Below, piece by piece: positions 15,933 to 23,228 of a stretch of DNA of 64,000 bases. The stretch lies in contig NZ_QVNQ01000007.1 of assembly GCF_003432485.1 (NCBI RefSeq), positions 372,001-436,000 of the forward strand, read 5' to 3'. The notes beneath the pieces were generated by a model. That model was given only the letters and a program-made list of their open reading frames with translations. It was not told the origin of the DNA and did not search any database. The position numbers and the translations under genes were made by a program. This stretch comes from Actinomadura spongiicola (GTDB lineage: Bacteria; Actinomycetota; Actinomycetes; Streptosporangiales; Streptosporangiaceae). The number at the start of each line of letters is the position of its first letter. Within the stretch, counting starts at the first letter, position 1.

Positions 15933-17381
15933 ATGGCAACCGTCGCGGGCGTCGCCGTCGAGCCCGGGCACTGGATCGGCGGAGAGCGCACCGGCTCCCA
16001 CGCGACTTTTTCCAGCGTCTCGCCGATCGACGAGCGACCGATCGCCGAGATCGCGCGGGGTGGGGCTGACGAGGTGAACGCGGCCGTGGACGCCGCGCGT
16101 CGTGCCTTCCCCGCCTGGGCCGCCACGAGCCGCGAGGAGCGGGCGCGGCTGCTGCACGCCATCGCCGACGGCGTGGAGAAGCGGATCGAGGAGCTCGCCC
16201 AGGTCGAGACCGCCGACAACGGAGCGCTCATCCGCTCCCACCGGCGCGGTGTCATGCCGCGGGTCGCGCACAACTTCCGGTTCTTCGCCGACTGGCTGCT
16301 CAAGCTCGGCCACGACGACTTCGAGACCCGGGGCCACACCAACCACGTGAGCTGGGACCCGGCGGGCGTCGCCGCGCTCATCACCCCGTGGAACGCGCCG
16401 CTGATGCTCGCCACGTGGAAGATCGCCCCGGCGCTGGCGGCCGGGAACACCGTCGTGCTGAAGCCGGCCGAGTGGACGCCGCTCACCGCGTCGCTGCTGG
16501 CCGACATCACCGCCGAGGCCGGGCTGCCGGCCGGCGTGTTCAACGTCGTCCAGGGCTACGGCGCGGAGGTCGGCGGGCCGCTCACCGCGCACCCCGACGT
16601 CAAGCGGATCAGCTTCACCGGGTCGGTGCCCACCGCCCGGACCATCGCGGCCGCGGCGGCCCCCAACCTGACGCCGCTGTCGCTGGAGCTGGGCGGCAAG
16701 TCGCCGCTGCTGGTCTTCGCCGACGCCGACCTCGACCTCGCCGTCGACCTCGCCGTCGAGCAGTACGACAACGCCGGGCAGGTCTGCCTCGCGGCGACGC
16801 GGCTGCTCGTCGAGTCGTCCATCGCCGAGGAGTTCACGGCGCGTTTCGTGGAGAAGGCGTCACGGCTCACGCAGGGCGACCCGCGCGACGAGGCCACCGA
16901 CATCGGGCCGCAGATCCACCGCCGCCACCTGGAGCGCGTGGACGGGTTCGTCCAGCGCGCCAAGGAGGCAGGGGCGCGTGCGCTGATCGGCGGCGGACCG
17001 AACGAGGAGCTCGGCGGCCTCTACTACCGGCCCACCCTCTTCACCGACGCCCCCGAAGGCGCCGAGATCCTCACCGAGGAGGTCTTCGGGCCGGTCCTGA
17101 CGCTCCAGACCTTCGACAGCGAGGAGCAGGCCGTCGCGATGGCCAACGGCACCAGGTTCGGGCTCGCCGCCACCGTCGCGACCGGCGACCCGGAGCGCGC
17201 CCGGCGCGTCACCGAGCGGCTCGTCGCCGGAACGGTCTGGGTCAACTGCTTCTTCGTCCGCGACCTGAAGGCGCCGTTCGGCGGCTCCGGCCAGTCCGGC
17301 GTCGGACGCGAGGGCGGCGACTGGAGCTTCGACTTCTACTGCGACCTGAAGAACACGGTGACGGCGCCATGGGCGAAGTAG
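15933..17381 (+). CDS. hpaE: 5-carboxymethyl-2-hydroxymuconate semialdehyde dehydrogenase
   Basis: Oxidises the ring-cleavage product of homoprotocatechuate, CHMS, to the dicarboxylate using NAD. The 482-residue aldehyde dehydrogenase has ALITPWNAPLMLATWK (about residue 148), base Glu in LELGGKSPLLV (about 250) and nucleophile Cys in NAGQVCLAATRLLVE (about 285). The specific call rests on context: hpaD overlaps its 3' end by 13 bp and hpaG follows. ATG at 15933 has an excellent GGAGGTGGAG. An operator lies just upstream. Confidence 0.85.
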   Translation: MATVAGVAVEPGHWIGGERTGSHATFSSVSPIDERPIAEIARGGADEVNAAVDAARRAFPAWAATSREERARLLHAIADGVEKRIEELAQVETADNGALIRSHRRGVMPRVAHNFRFFADWLLKLGHDDFETRGHTNHVSWDPAGVAALITPWNAPLMLATWKIAPALAAGNTVVLKPAEWTPLTASLLADITAEAGLPAGVFNVVQGYGAEVGGPLTAHPDVKRISFTGSVPTARTIAAAAAPNLTPLSLELGGKSPLLVFADADLDLAVDLAVEQYDNAGQVCLAATRLLVESSIAEEFTARFVEKASRLTQGDPRDEATDIGPQIHRRHLERVDGFVQRAKEAGARALIGGGPNEELGGLYYRPTLFTDAPEGAEILTEEVFGPVLTLQTFDSEEQAVAMANGTRFGLAATVATGDPERARRVTERLVAGTVWVNCFFVRDLKAPFGGSGQSGVGREGGDWSFDFYCDLKNTVTAPWAK

Positions 17382-18271
17382 TCGGCGCGGGGCTCCTCGC
17401 GCACGTTCCCACGATCGTCCTGCCCGAGGTCACCCGGCGTGAGCTGAACGGCGGGCCGGACACCACGCTGGTCCCCGGCCTGCAAAAACTGCGTGCGGAC
17501 GTCTTCGAGAAGGACGACTACGACACCGTCGTCGTCCTCGACTCGCACTGGGCCACGACGGTCGAGTTCGTCACGACCGCGCACGACCGCCGCGCCGGAC
17601 TGTTCACGTCCGAGGAACTGCCGCGCGGCATGTGCCGGATGCCGTACGACTTCCCCGGCGACCCGGAACTGGCCCACGCCGTCGCGCGCTACGCCGACAA
17701 GCACGGGACGTGGATCACCCCGATCGACGACCCGTACCTGCCGATCTTCTACGCCACCGTCAACCTGTGGACGCATCTCGGCGTCCGCGACGACCCGTAC
17801 CTCGGCGACCCGGGCAAGCGGTGGATGTCGATCGGCGTGTGCCAGACCGCCGACACCGAGGACTTCCTGCGCCTCGGCCGCGCCCTCGGCGACGCGATCG
17901 CCGCGACCGACCGGCGTGTGCTGCTGATCGCGTCGGGCGCGATGTCGCACACGTTCTGGCCGCTGCGGGAGATCCGCGACCACGAGGCGTCCGACCCCGT
18001 GCACATCTTCTCGCCCGAGGCCCGCGCCGCGGACGAGGAGCGCATCGGCTGGCTCGAGGACGGCGACCACGCCCGGATGCTCGACACCATGCCGGAGTTC
18101 CTCAAGTTCAAGCCCGAGGCCCGCTTCGGCCACTATCTGATGATGATCGGCGCCCTGGGGGAACATGCCTGCAAGGCCCCGGGACGCCTCTACAGCGAGT
18201 ACGAGAACTCGGTCGGAACGGGTCAGGTGCACATCTGGTTCGACCGCCCTGAGAACGGATGGACCGCATAA
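17369..18271 (+). CDS. hpaD: 3,4-dihydroxyphenylacetate 2,3-dioxygenase (class III extradiol, LigB type)
   Basis: Opens the ring of homoprotocatechuate next to the diol using non-haem Fe(II). The 300-residue protein has the LigB-family His ligand segment GAGLLAHVPTIVLPE at the N terminus, DSHWATTVEF near residue 56 and the ISSGAMSHTF-like ASGAMSHTFWPL near residue 192. This is the same family as E. coli HpaD, not the vicinal-oxygen-chelate type. Its start lies inside hpaE, and hpaG begins at the base after its stop, so the three genes form a tight operon. Confidence 0.9.
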   Translation: MGEVVGAGLLAHVPTIVLPEVTRRELNGGPDTTLVPGLQKLRADVFEKDDYDTVVVLDSHWATTVEFVTTAHDRRAGLFTSEELPRGMCRMPYDFPGDPELAHAVARYADKHGTWITPIDDPYLPIFYATVNLWTHLGVRDDPYLGDPGKRWMSIGVCQTADTEDFLRLGRALGDAIAATDRRVLLIASGAMSHTFWPLREIRDHEASDPVHIFSPEARAADEERIGWLEDGDHARMLDTMPEFLKFKPEARFGHYLMMIGALGEHACKAPGRLYSEYENSVGTGQVHIWFDRPENGWTA

Positions 18272-19117
18272 ATGCCTGAATACCGACGGATCCTGCTGGA
18301 CGGCGCCGCCACCCAGGTCATCCGGGACGGCGACGACCTCGTCAGCGCGGACGGCCGCACGGTGCGCGCGGACGAGGCCGTCCACCTGCCGCCGTGCGAG
18401 CCGTCCAAGGTCGTCGCGGTGCACCTCAACCACCGCAGCCGCGTCGAGGAGTTCCAGACGACGCTGCCGCCCGCGCCCACGTACTTCCACAAGCCGATCT
18501 CCGCGCTGAACGCGCACGGCGGCGCGGTCGTCCGGCCCGAGCGGTGCAAGTACCTCAACTACGAGGGCGAGATCGCGATCGTCATCGGGCGGACGGCCCG
18601 CAACGTCTCCCCGAAGGAGGCCGGCGACTTCATCGCGGGCTACACGGTCGCCAACGACTACGGCCTGCACGACTTCCGCGACACCGACGCCGGGTCGATG
18701 CTGCGCGTGAAGGGCTCCGACACCCTCTGCCCGCTCGGCCCCGGCCTCGTCACCGACTGGGACTTCCACGGCAAGTACCTGCGGACGTACGTGAACGGCG
18801 AGCTGGTGCAGGACGGCAGCACCGACGAGATGGAGTGGGACATGCACTACCTCGTCGCCGACATCGCCCGCACCATCACGCTGTACCCGGGTGACGTGCT
18901 GCTGTCCGGGACGCCCGCGAACTCGCGTCCCGTCCAGCCGGGCGACGTCGTGGAGGTCGAGGCGGAGGGCCTCGGCCGGCTCCGCAACCACATCGTCGCC
19001 GGGCCCGTGCCGATCCGGGACGACTGCGGCGCGCAGCCGACCGAGTCGGAGGAGGTCATCTCCACCACGTTCGGCGGAGACTGGGAGTTCCGCGGCATCC
19101 GGGCCCCGCGCAGGTAG
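18272..19117 (+). CDS. hpaG: Fumarylacetoacetate hydrolase family isomerase/decarboxylase
   Basis: In the homoprotocatechuate route HpaG decarboxylates and isomerises the oxo-pentenoate tricarboxylate to 2-hydroxyhepta-2,4-dienedioate. The 281-residue FAH-fold protein has metal ligands in LNYEGEIAIVIGR (about residue 93), VANDYGLHDFRD (about 125) and the lid/active-site segment KGSDTLCPLGP (about 148), plus GDVLLSGTPANSRPVQPGD (about 207). E. coli HpaG is a two-domain fusion; this is one domain, so it may carry out only one of the two steps. hpaF, hpaH and hpaI are not in the window. Confidence 0.85.
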   Translation: MPEYRRILLDGAATQVIRDGDDLVSADGRTVRADEAVHLPPCEPSKVVAVHLNHRSRVEEFQTTLPPAPTYFHKPISALNAHGGAVVRPERCKYLNYEGEIAIVIGRTARNVSPKEAGDFIAGYTVANDYGLHDFRDTDAGSMLRVKGSDTLCPLGPGLVTDWDFHGKYLRTYVNGELVQDGSTDEMEWDMHYLVADIARTITLYPGDVLLSGTPANSRPVQPGDVVEVEAEGLGRLRNHIVAGPVPIRDDCGAQPTESEEVISTTFGGDWEFRGIRAPRR

Positions 19118-19138
19118 GCGCTCGGAACGACCCCCTCA

Positions 19139-19179
19139 GGCCCTCATGTCCCAGGCCCACCGGCCAGGACATGAGGGCC
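19139..19179. terminator. Bidirectional terminator between hpaG and the LLM gene
   Basis: GGCCCTCATGTCC (19139-19151) and GGACATGAGGGCC (19167-19179) make a perfect 13-bp stem with a 15-nt loop, followed by TTGTCGTT. It sits between convergent genes. The right arm is repeated once more as GGACATGAGGGCTT at 19203-19216, inside the last codons of the LLM gene. Confidence 0.8.
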
Positions 19180-19199
19180 TTGTCGTTATGAAGGGGTCG

Positions 19200-20132
19200 T
19201 CAGGACATGAGGGCTTCGCCGCGCTTGACCACCTCGCGGCAGAAGGCGCCGACGCCGTCCGGGTCGTCGGTGAACTGGGACGGCTTGATGCAGAACGTGG
19301 TGAACCCTGCCTCGACCTGCTCCGGAATGCTCTCCAGGGCCGGTTCGAGCGGCGACACCGAGTCGTCGTCGGGGAACACGGGACGGCAGCCGCCGATCAT
19401 CTCCAGGTCGGCGGCGTCGCGCCCGGCCTCGGCCATGGCGGCGCGCAGCCGCTCCATCTCCTCGGGCGTCGGACGGCCCAGCGGGTGGAACCCGTGCCCG
19501 TACTTCACGATCCGGTCGAGCAGCCGCCGGTGCAGGTGCTGCCCGCCGAGCCACATGCGCGGCCCCTCCGGACGGTACGCGCGGGGCTCGAAGTAGACGT
19601 CGTCGAAGGAGAAGTGCGTCCCGTGGTAGGAGACGGGGGAGCCGCGCCACAGCAGCTCCCAGATCTCCAGCTGCTCGTCCAGGATCTTGCCGCGCTTCTC
19701 GAACGGCACGCCCAGCGCCGCGTACTCGTCCCGGCTCCAGCTCACGGTCGGCTGGACGACGAGGCGCCCCTCCGAGACCAGGTCGAGCGTGCCGATGTCG
19801 CGGGCCAGGGCCAGCGGGTGCCGCAGCGGCGCGAGGACGGCCGCGGCGGCGAGCCGGATCCGTGTCGTCACCGAGGCGATCGCGCCGAGCAACATCAGCG
19901 AACTGGGCCACGGGGTGAACGGGTCCTGGTTGCCGGGGTAGGCGTAGTCCCGCGGGTTGCCCATCACGCCGTTGGCGCCCGCGTCCGGGCCGAGCACGAT
20001 GTGCTCGCTGATCATGACGGCGTCGAACCCGGCGTCCTCGGCCTCCCGCGCCCAGCGGACGAGGGTCGGCAGGTCGCGGCCGGTGGTCAGGGTCCAGTTC
20101 TCGCTCAGCACGAGCACGAAGCGTGGCGTCAT
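19200..20132 (-). CDS. LLM-class F420-dependent oxidoreductase
   Basis: A 310-residue TIM-barrel enzyme of the luciferase-like family that in actinobacteria usually uses F420. Features include EAEDAGFDAVMISEHIV (about residue 30), RIRLAAAAVLAPLRHPL (about 90), RLVVQPTVSWSRDEYAALG (about 120) and GPRMWLGGQHLHRRLLDR (about 190). ATG at 20132 is chosen over one 7 codons upstream because the longer form would translate through the operator at 20139-20158. The gene follows marR on the same strand, with the operator between them, so it likely has its own regulated promoter. Substrate is unknown; reduction or oxidation of an aromatic intermediate is possible. Confidence 0.82.
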   Translation of the reverse strand: MTPRFVLVLSENWTLTTGRDLPTLVRWAREAEDAGFDAVMISEHIVLGPDAGANGVMGNPRDYAYPGNQDPFTPWPSSLMLLGAIASVTTRIRLAAAAVLAPLRHPLALARDIGTLDLVSEGRLVVQPTVSWSRDEYAALGVPFEKRGKILDEQLEIWELLWRGSPVSYHGTHFSFDDVYFEPRAYRPEGPRMWLGGQHLHRRLLDRIVKYGHGFHPLGRPTPEEMERLRAAMAEAGRDAADLEMIGGCRPVFPDDDSVSPLEPALESIPEQVEAGFTTFCIKPSQFTDDPDGVGAFCREVVKRGEALMS

Positions 20133-20138
20133 CCCGTT

Positions 20139-20158
20139 ATCGTATGGGTCCAAACGAT
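20139..20158. promoter_or_regulatory. Operator site 4 (best match)
   Basis: ATCGTATGGGTCCAAACGAT differs from the consensus palindrome at one position. It lies 6 bp upstream of the LLM gene start and 24 bp beyond the marR stop. Confidence 0.75.
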
Positions 20159-20181
20159 CGCGGACAAGGGGTGGGCGGAGG

Positions 20182-20754
20182 TCAGCCGCGGGAACGGCGC
20201 CCCGACCGGCGGGGCGGGGGCGGCGACGCGGCCCGCTGCGTGGCGCGGCGGTCGTCGCCGAACTCCTCCAGATGTTCGATGATCGACCGCAGCGTCTCCG
20301 CCAGGCTCCGGTTGTCGGCCTCTTCGAGCCGCTCCACCACGAACGCCTCCTCGGCGTTGAACGCCGGGAACAGCTCCCGCATCAGGTCCTGTCCCTTGTC
20401 GGTGAGCCGCAGCAGGACGAGCCGTCCGTCCGTCGCGTGAGAGCCGCGCTCGATCAGGCCGCGTCCCTCCAGAGTCTTGGCGACGCCGGTGAGCGTGCCC
20501 TTGGAGATCCCCGCCTCCTCGGCGACGTGGCGCGTCTCCATCTCGTCCCAGATCCACACGACCCAGAGCACGACGAACGCCGTCCAGGTCAGGTCGGCGC
20601 CGCGCAGCACCGAGCTCTCGAAGTGCTGCCGGATCGCGGCGGCGGCCCGGTAGATGTTGGAGACCGCCATCATCGCGTCGTGCCGCAGCGGCACGTCGCC
20701 GAGCCGCCGCTGGATTGCCTGCTCGGTCTCTTGCAGTGTGTGGTGACCCGTCAC
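20182..20754 (-). CDS. MarR-family transcriptional regulator
   Basis: A 190-residue winged-helix regulator. The DNA-recognition region is HVAEEAGISKGTLTGVAKTLEGRGLIERG (about residues 76-104), followed by the wing DGRLVLLRLTDKG. Helical segments at both ends provide the dimer interface, and there is a basic low-complexity tail. It is the only regulator inside the island and lies among genes that carry a shared 20-bp palindrome, so it is the best candidate to bind it. MarR proteins of this kind (HpaR in E. coli) repress homoprotocatechuate genes until the substrate or a CoA/acid intermediate is bound. No palindrome copy is visible upstream of marR itself. Confidence 0.85.
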   Translation of the reverse strand: MTGHHTLQETEQAIQRRLGDVPLRHDAMMAVSNIYRAAAAIRQHFESSVLRGADLTWTAFVVLWVVWIWDEMETRHVAEEAGISKGTLTGVAKTLEGRGLIERGSHATDGRLVLLRLTDKGQDLMRELFPAFNAEEAFVVERLEEADNRSLAETLRSIIEHLEEFGDDRRATQRAASPPPPRRSGRRSRG

Positions 20755-20875
20755 GTGCGTCCTTCTTCCAGGAACCCGGCGCTGACGGCCCTTTCGGGGG
20801 CCGGAAGGCGAATCTATCGCCGCCTCGGCCCCCGCCGACCCTGGTTCGGCATCGCTCGGTTCCCGAAAGCCGAGG

Positions 20876-21661
20876 TCAGGCGAGACGACGGCCGCCGTTC
20901 CAGACCACGCCGACCTGACGGTAGTAGGCGCCGATCGGCTCCTCGATGGTCAGCAGCGACATCTCCTCGGTGGGAGCGTCGAGGAGCGTCAGTTCCGCCT
21001 CGCCCTTCCAGGCCTGTCCCGCCTCGAAGCCGGCGGCGCCCGCCTCGACGAGCTCGTTGAGGGCCGGGGCCTGACCGGGTTCGATGGACGGCAGGAACCG
21101 GTGGTGCGCCATCGGGTGACCGTTGACGAACCCGTTCGTCTCGGACGGCTCCCGCAGCGTCACCACGGCCTCGGCGAGGCGGCGGTCGGCGGCGGCCAGG
21201 GTGGCACCGAAACGGGCGCCGGGCTCCAGGCGCGGCGCGGGACCGTAGGGGTGGGGACGGGTCTGGTGGATGGAGCCGAGCTTCTTCGGGTAACCCTGGT
21301 GCAGGCCCCGGCCGATGGCGAAGTCCTTGTCGACCCAGATGTAGACGCAGCGTGAGTACGTCCGCCCCTCGAAGGAGCAGCGGACGACGACGAAGCACTC
21401 CTTGTACTGGGCCCGGACCGGGTCGAGAAGCTCCTCGCGGGACTCCGAGCAGGACTGCCAGTCGGCCCAGATGATCGCGACCGCGCCGGGGTCCTCGGGC
21501 GCGGGCGACAGCGGCTCGGGGAGCAGTTCGGCGACGCGTGCGGGGTCGGTGCGATACTCGACCGTGAGCAGGTCACCCGAGTAGTGCCACGGTGGGCTCG
21601 GGATCAGCGACGAACGCCCCGTCGCGGTCTGGGGATACAGGAAACCTCGCACGGTCGCCAC
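20876..21661 (-). CDS. Acetoacetate decarboxylase family protein
   Basis: A 261-residue protein of the acetoacetate-decarboxylase fold. The signature HQGYPKKLGSIHQTR (about residue 135) contains the lysine expected to form the Schiff base, preceded by YSRCVYIWVDKDFAIGRG. Members of the family include true decarboxylases and also aldolase-dehydratases and hydratases, so the reaction is uncertain. In this setting it could act on an oxo-acid from ring cleavage. The start is GTG at 21661 with GGGAGG six bases upstream; GTG at 21664 is an alternative. An operator lies 18 bp upstream. It is divergent from the GS-like gene. Confidence 0.78.
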   Translation of the reverse strand: MATVRGFLYPQTATGRSSLIPSPPWHYSGDLLTVEYRTDPARVAELLPEPLSPAPEDPGAVAIIWADWQSCSESREELLDPVRAQYKECFVVVRCSFEGRTYSRCVYIWVDKDFAIGRGLHQGYPKKLGSIHQTRPHPYGPAPRLEPGARFGATLAAADRRLAEAVVTLREPSETNGFVNGHPMAHHRFLPSIEPGQAPALNELVEAGAAGFEAGQAWKGEAELTLLDAPTEEMSLLTIEEPIGAYYRQVGVVWNGGRRLA

Positions 21662-21679
21662 CACATTCCTCCCGGGAAT

Positions 21680-21699
21680 ATCGTTTGGGTCCGTACGAT
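21680..21699. promoter_or_regulatory. Operator site 5
   Basis: ATCGTTTGGGTCCGTACGAT, matching 18 of 20 consensus positions, lies 18 bp upstream of the acetoacetate-decarboxylase-like gene on the minus strand. Confidence 0.7.
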
Positions 21700-21789
21700 A
21701 GTTCCTTTCGCCCGTGTCCGCCACCTCGGGCCTGGTGGAACGAGGGGAGCGTTCGGACGGGTCTCTTGTCAGAAACGTTCGTCCACCAT

Positions 21790-21809
21790 ATGGTTTGACC
21801 CCAAATGAC
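21790..21809. promoter_or_regulatory. Operator site 6
   Basis: ATGGTTTGACCCCAAATGAC keeps the TTTG...CAAA core and lies 14 bp before the GTG of the GS-like gene. With site 5 it brackets the 162-bp divergent promoter region, 110 bp apart centre to centre. Confidence 0.6.
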
Positions 21810-21823
21810 TTGAGGGAGTGCGT

Positions 21824-23164
21824 GTGAGCCGACCGGTCGAAGACGTGGTGAGGGAACTGACCGCCGACGGGATCGACGTGGTCCGGGTGTCCTATCCCGA
21901 CCTCATCGGCATCGAACGGGCCCGGGACGTCCTCGTCGAGCGGCTGCCGGGGGCCGTCGGCCACGGGCTGTCGTTCTGCCGGGCCGTCTACCACACCACC
22001 CCGCAGGGCGACACCGTCGAGGTGCCCGGCGGGATGGACGCGGGCCTCCCCGACATCCGCGTCCGCCCCGACCTGTCGACCGTCGCGAAGATCCCGTGGG
22101 AGGAGGGCGTCGCGTCCTGCCTGGGCGAGGCGTACGAGCCGTCCGGCGACGACCTGTGTCCCGAAGGGCCCCGGGAGGTGCTGCGGCGCGCCCTGGCCAA
22201 GCTCGGCGAGCTGGGGCTGAACGTGGTCGCCGGACCGGAGTTCGAGTACTACCTCTGCGAGCCCGACCCGGCCTCGCCCACCGGCTGGCGCCCGTACGCC
22301 GACGCGCCCGGCAACGTCTACACCTCCAGCCGCAAGGGCGACCCGGACGGGCACGTCCTGCGCGTCCTGCGGCATCTGCGCGACTTCGGCCTCGACGTGA
22401 CCATGGGCAACCACGAGTTCGGCGGTGGCCAGTTCGAGATCAACCTCCACCACTCCGACGCGCTCGACGCCGCCGACCGGGCGTTCCGGTTCAAGACCGC
22501 CGTCCAGGAGATCGCCCGGACGGAGGGACGGCTCGCCACCTTCATGGCCAAGCCGTTCAACGACCAGGACGGCTCCGGCTTCCACGTCCACCTGTCCTGC
22601 CTCGACGCCGACGGGCGCAACGTCTTCGAGGGCTCCCAGGGGGACGGCCTCTCCGAGACCGCCCACCACGCCATCGGCGGGGTGCTGGAGCACGCGCCCG
22701 CCCTCGCCGCGCTGCTCAACCCCACCATCAACTCCTACAAGCGGTTCGGCCCCGACAGCCTCGCCCCCTGGCTGATCGACTGGGGCCTGGACAACCGCAG
22801 CTCCATGGTCCGCATCCCGCCCGAGCGCGGCGCCGCGACCCGGATGGAGGTCCGGCTCGGGGACGCCTCCGCCAACCCGTACCTGGGCATCGCGGGCCTG
22901 GTCGCCGCCGTCTACCTGGGCGTCCGTGACAAGGCGTCCACGCCGCCGCCGTTGGAGGGCTACGGCTACGACGCCGCCAAGTCCCCGGCCCTGCCCCGCG
23001 ACCTGTCCGCCGCCCTCGACGCCCTCGCCGCCGACGAGGCCCTCGTCGAGGTGCTCGGCGAGCAGTTCGTCACCGCCTTCCTCACCTACAAGCGGGACGA
23101 GGTCAGGCGCTTCAGCCGCCACGTCACCGACTGGGAGTTCCGCGAGTACTCGTACCACCTCTGA
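21824..23164 (+). CDS. Glutamine synthetase-like gamma-glutamyl-amine ligase
   Basis: A 446-residue type I glutamine-synthetase-fold ligase that most likely joins glutamate to an amine with ATP (PuuA/GlnA3/GlnA4 group). Visible motifs: VVAGPEFEYYL (metal Glu, about residue 138), NHEFGGGQFEINLHHS (about 198), SGFHVHLS (about 250), NPTINSYKRFGP (about 300) and RIPPERGAATRMEVRLGDASANPYL (about 330). The adenylylation-site region of housekeeping GS is not evident. GTG at 21824 follows GAGGGAG; GTG at 21818 is also possible. It is followed by a P450, and an operator lies upstream. GS-like genes next to P450s are known from cyclic amine degradation in mycobacteria. Polyamines, tyramine-type amines or cyclic amines are candidate substrates. 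Confidence 0.82.
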   Translation: MSRPVEDVVRELTADGIDVVRVSYPDLIGIERARDVLVERLPGAVGHGLSFCRAVYHTTPQGDTVEVPGGMDAGLPDIRVRPDLSTVAKIPWEEGVASCLGEAYEPSGDDLCPEGPREVLRRALAKLGELGLNVVAGPEFEYYLCEPDPASPTGWRPYADAPGNVYTSSRKGDPDGHVLRVLRHLRDFGLDVTMGNHEFGGGQFEINLHHSDALDAADRAFRFKTAVQEIARTEGRLATFMAKPFNDQDGSGFHVHLSCLDADGRNVFEGSQGDGLSETAHHAIGGVLEHAPALAALLNPTINSYKRFGPDSLAPWLIDWGLDNRSSMVRIPPERGAATRMEVRLGDASANPYLGIAGLVAAVYLGVRDKASTPPPLEGYGYDAAKSPALPRDLSAALDALAADEALVEVLGEQFVTAFLTYKRDEVRRFSRHVTDWEFREYSYHL

Positions 23165-23199
23165 GCGCCCCACCTCTGAGCGCCCCACCTCTGAGCGTC
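23155..23199. repeat. Three tandem 15-bp repeats spanning a stop codon
   Basis: CCACCTCTGAGCGCC occurs three times in tandem (23155-23169, 23170-23184, 23185-23199, the last with one change). The first copy contains the final codons and TGA of the GS-like gene. Because the unit is five codons long, the same His-Leu-stop reading recurs in frame in every copy. Confidence 0.95.
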
Positions 23200-23228
23200 G
23201 CCTCGGAGCACCGCCGAAGGGAGACCCG

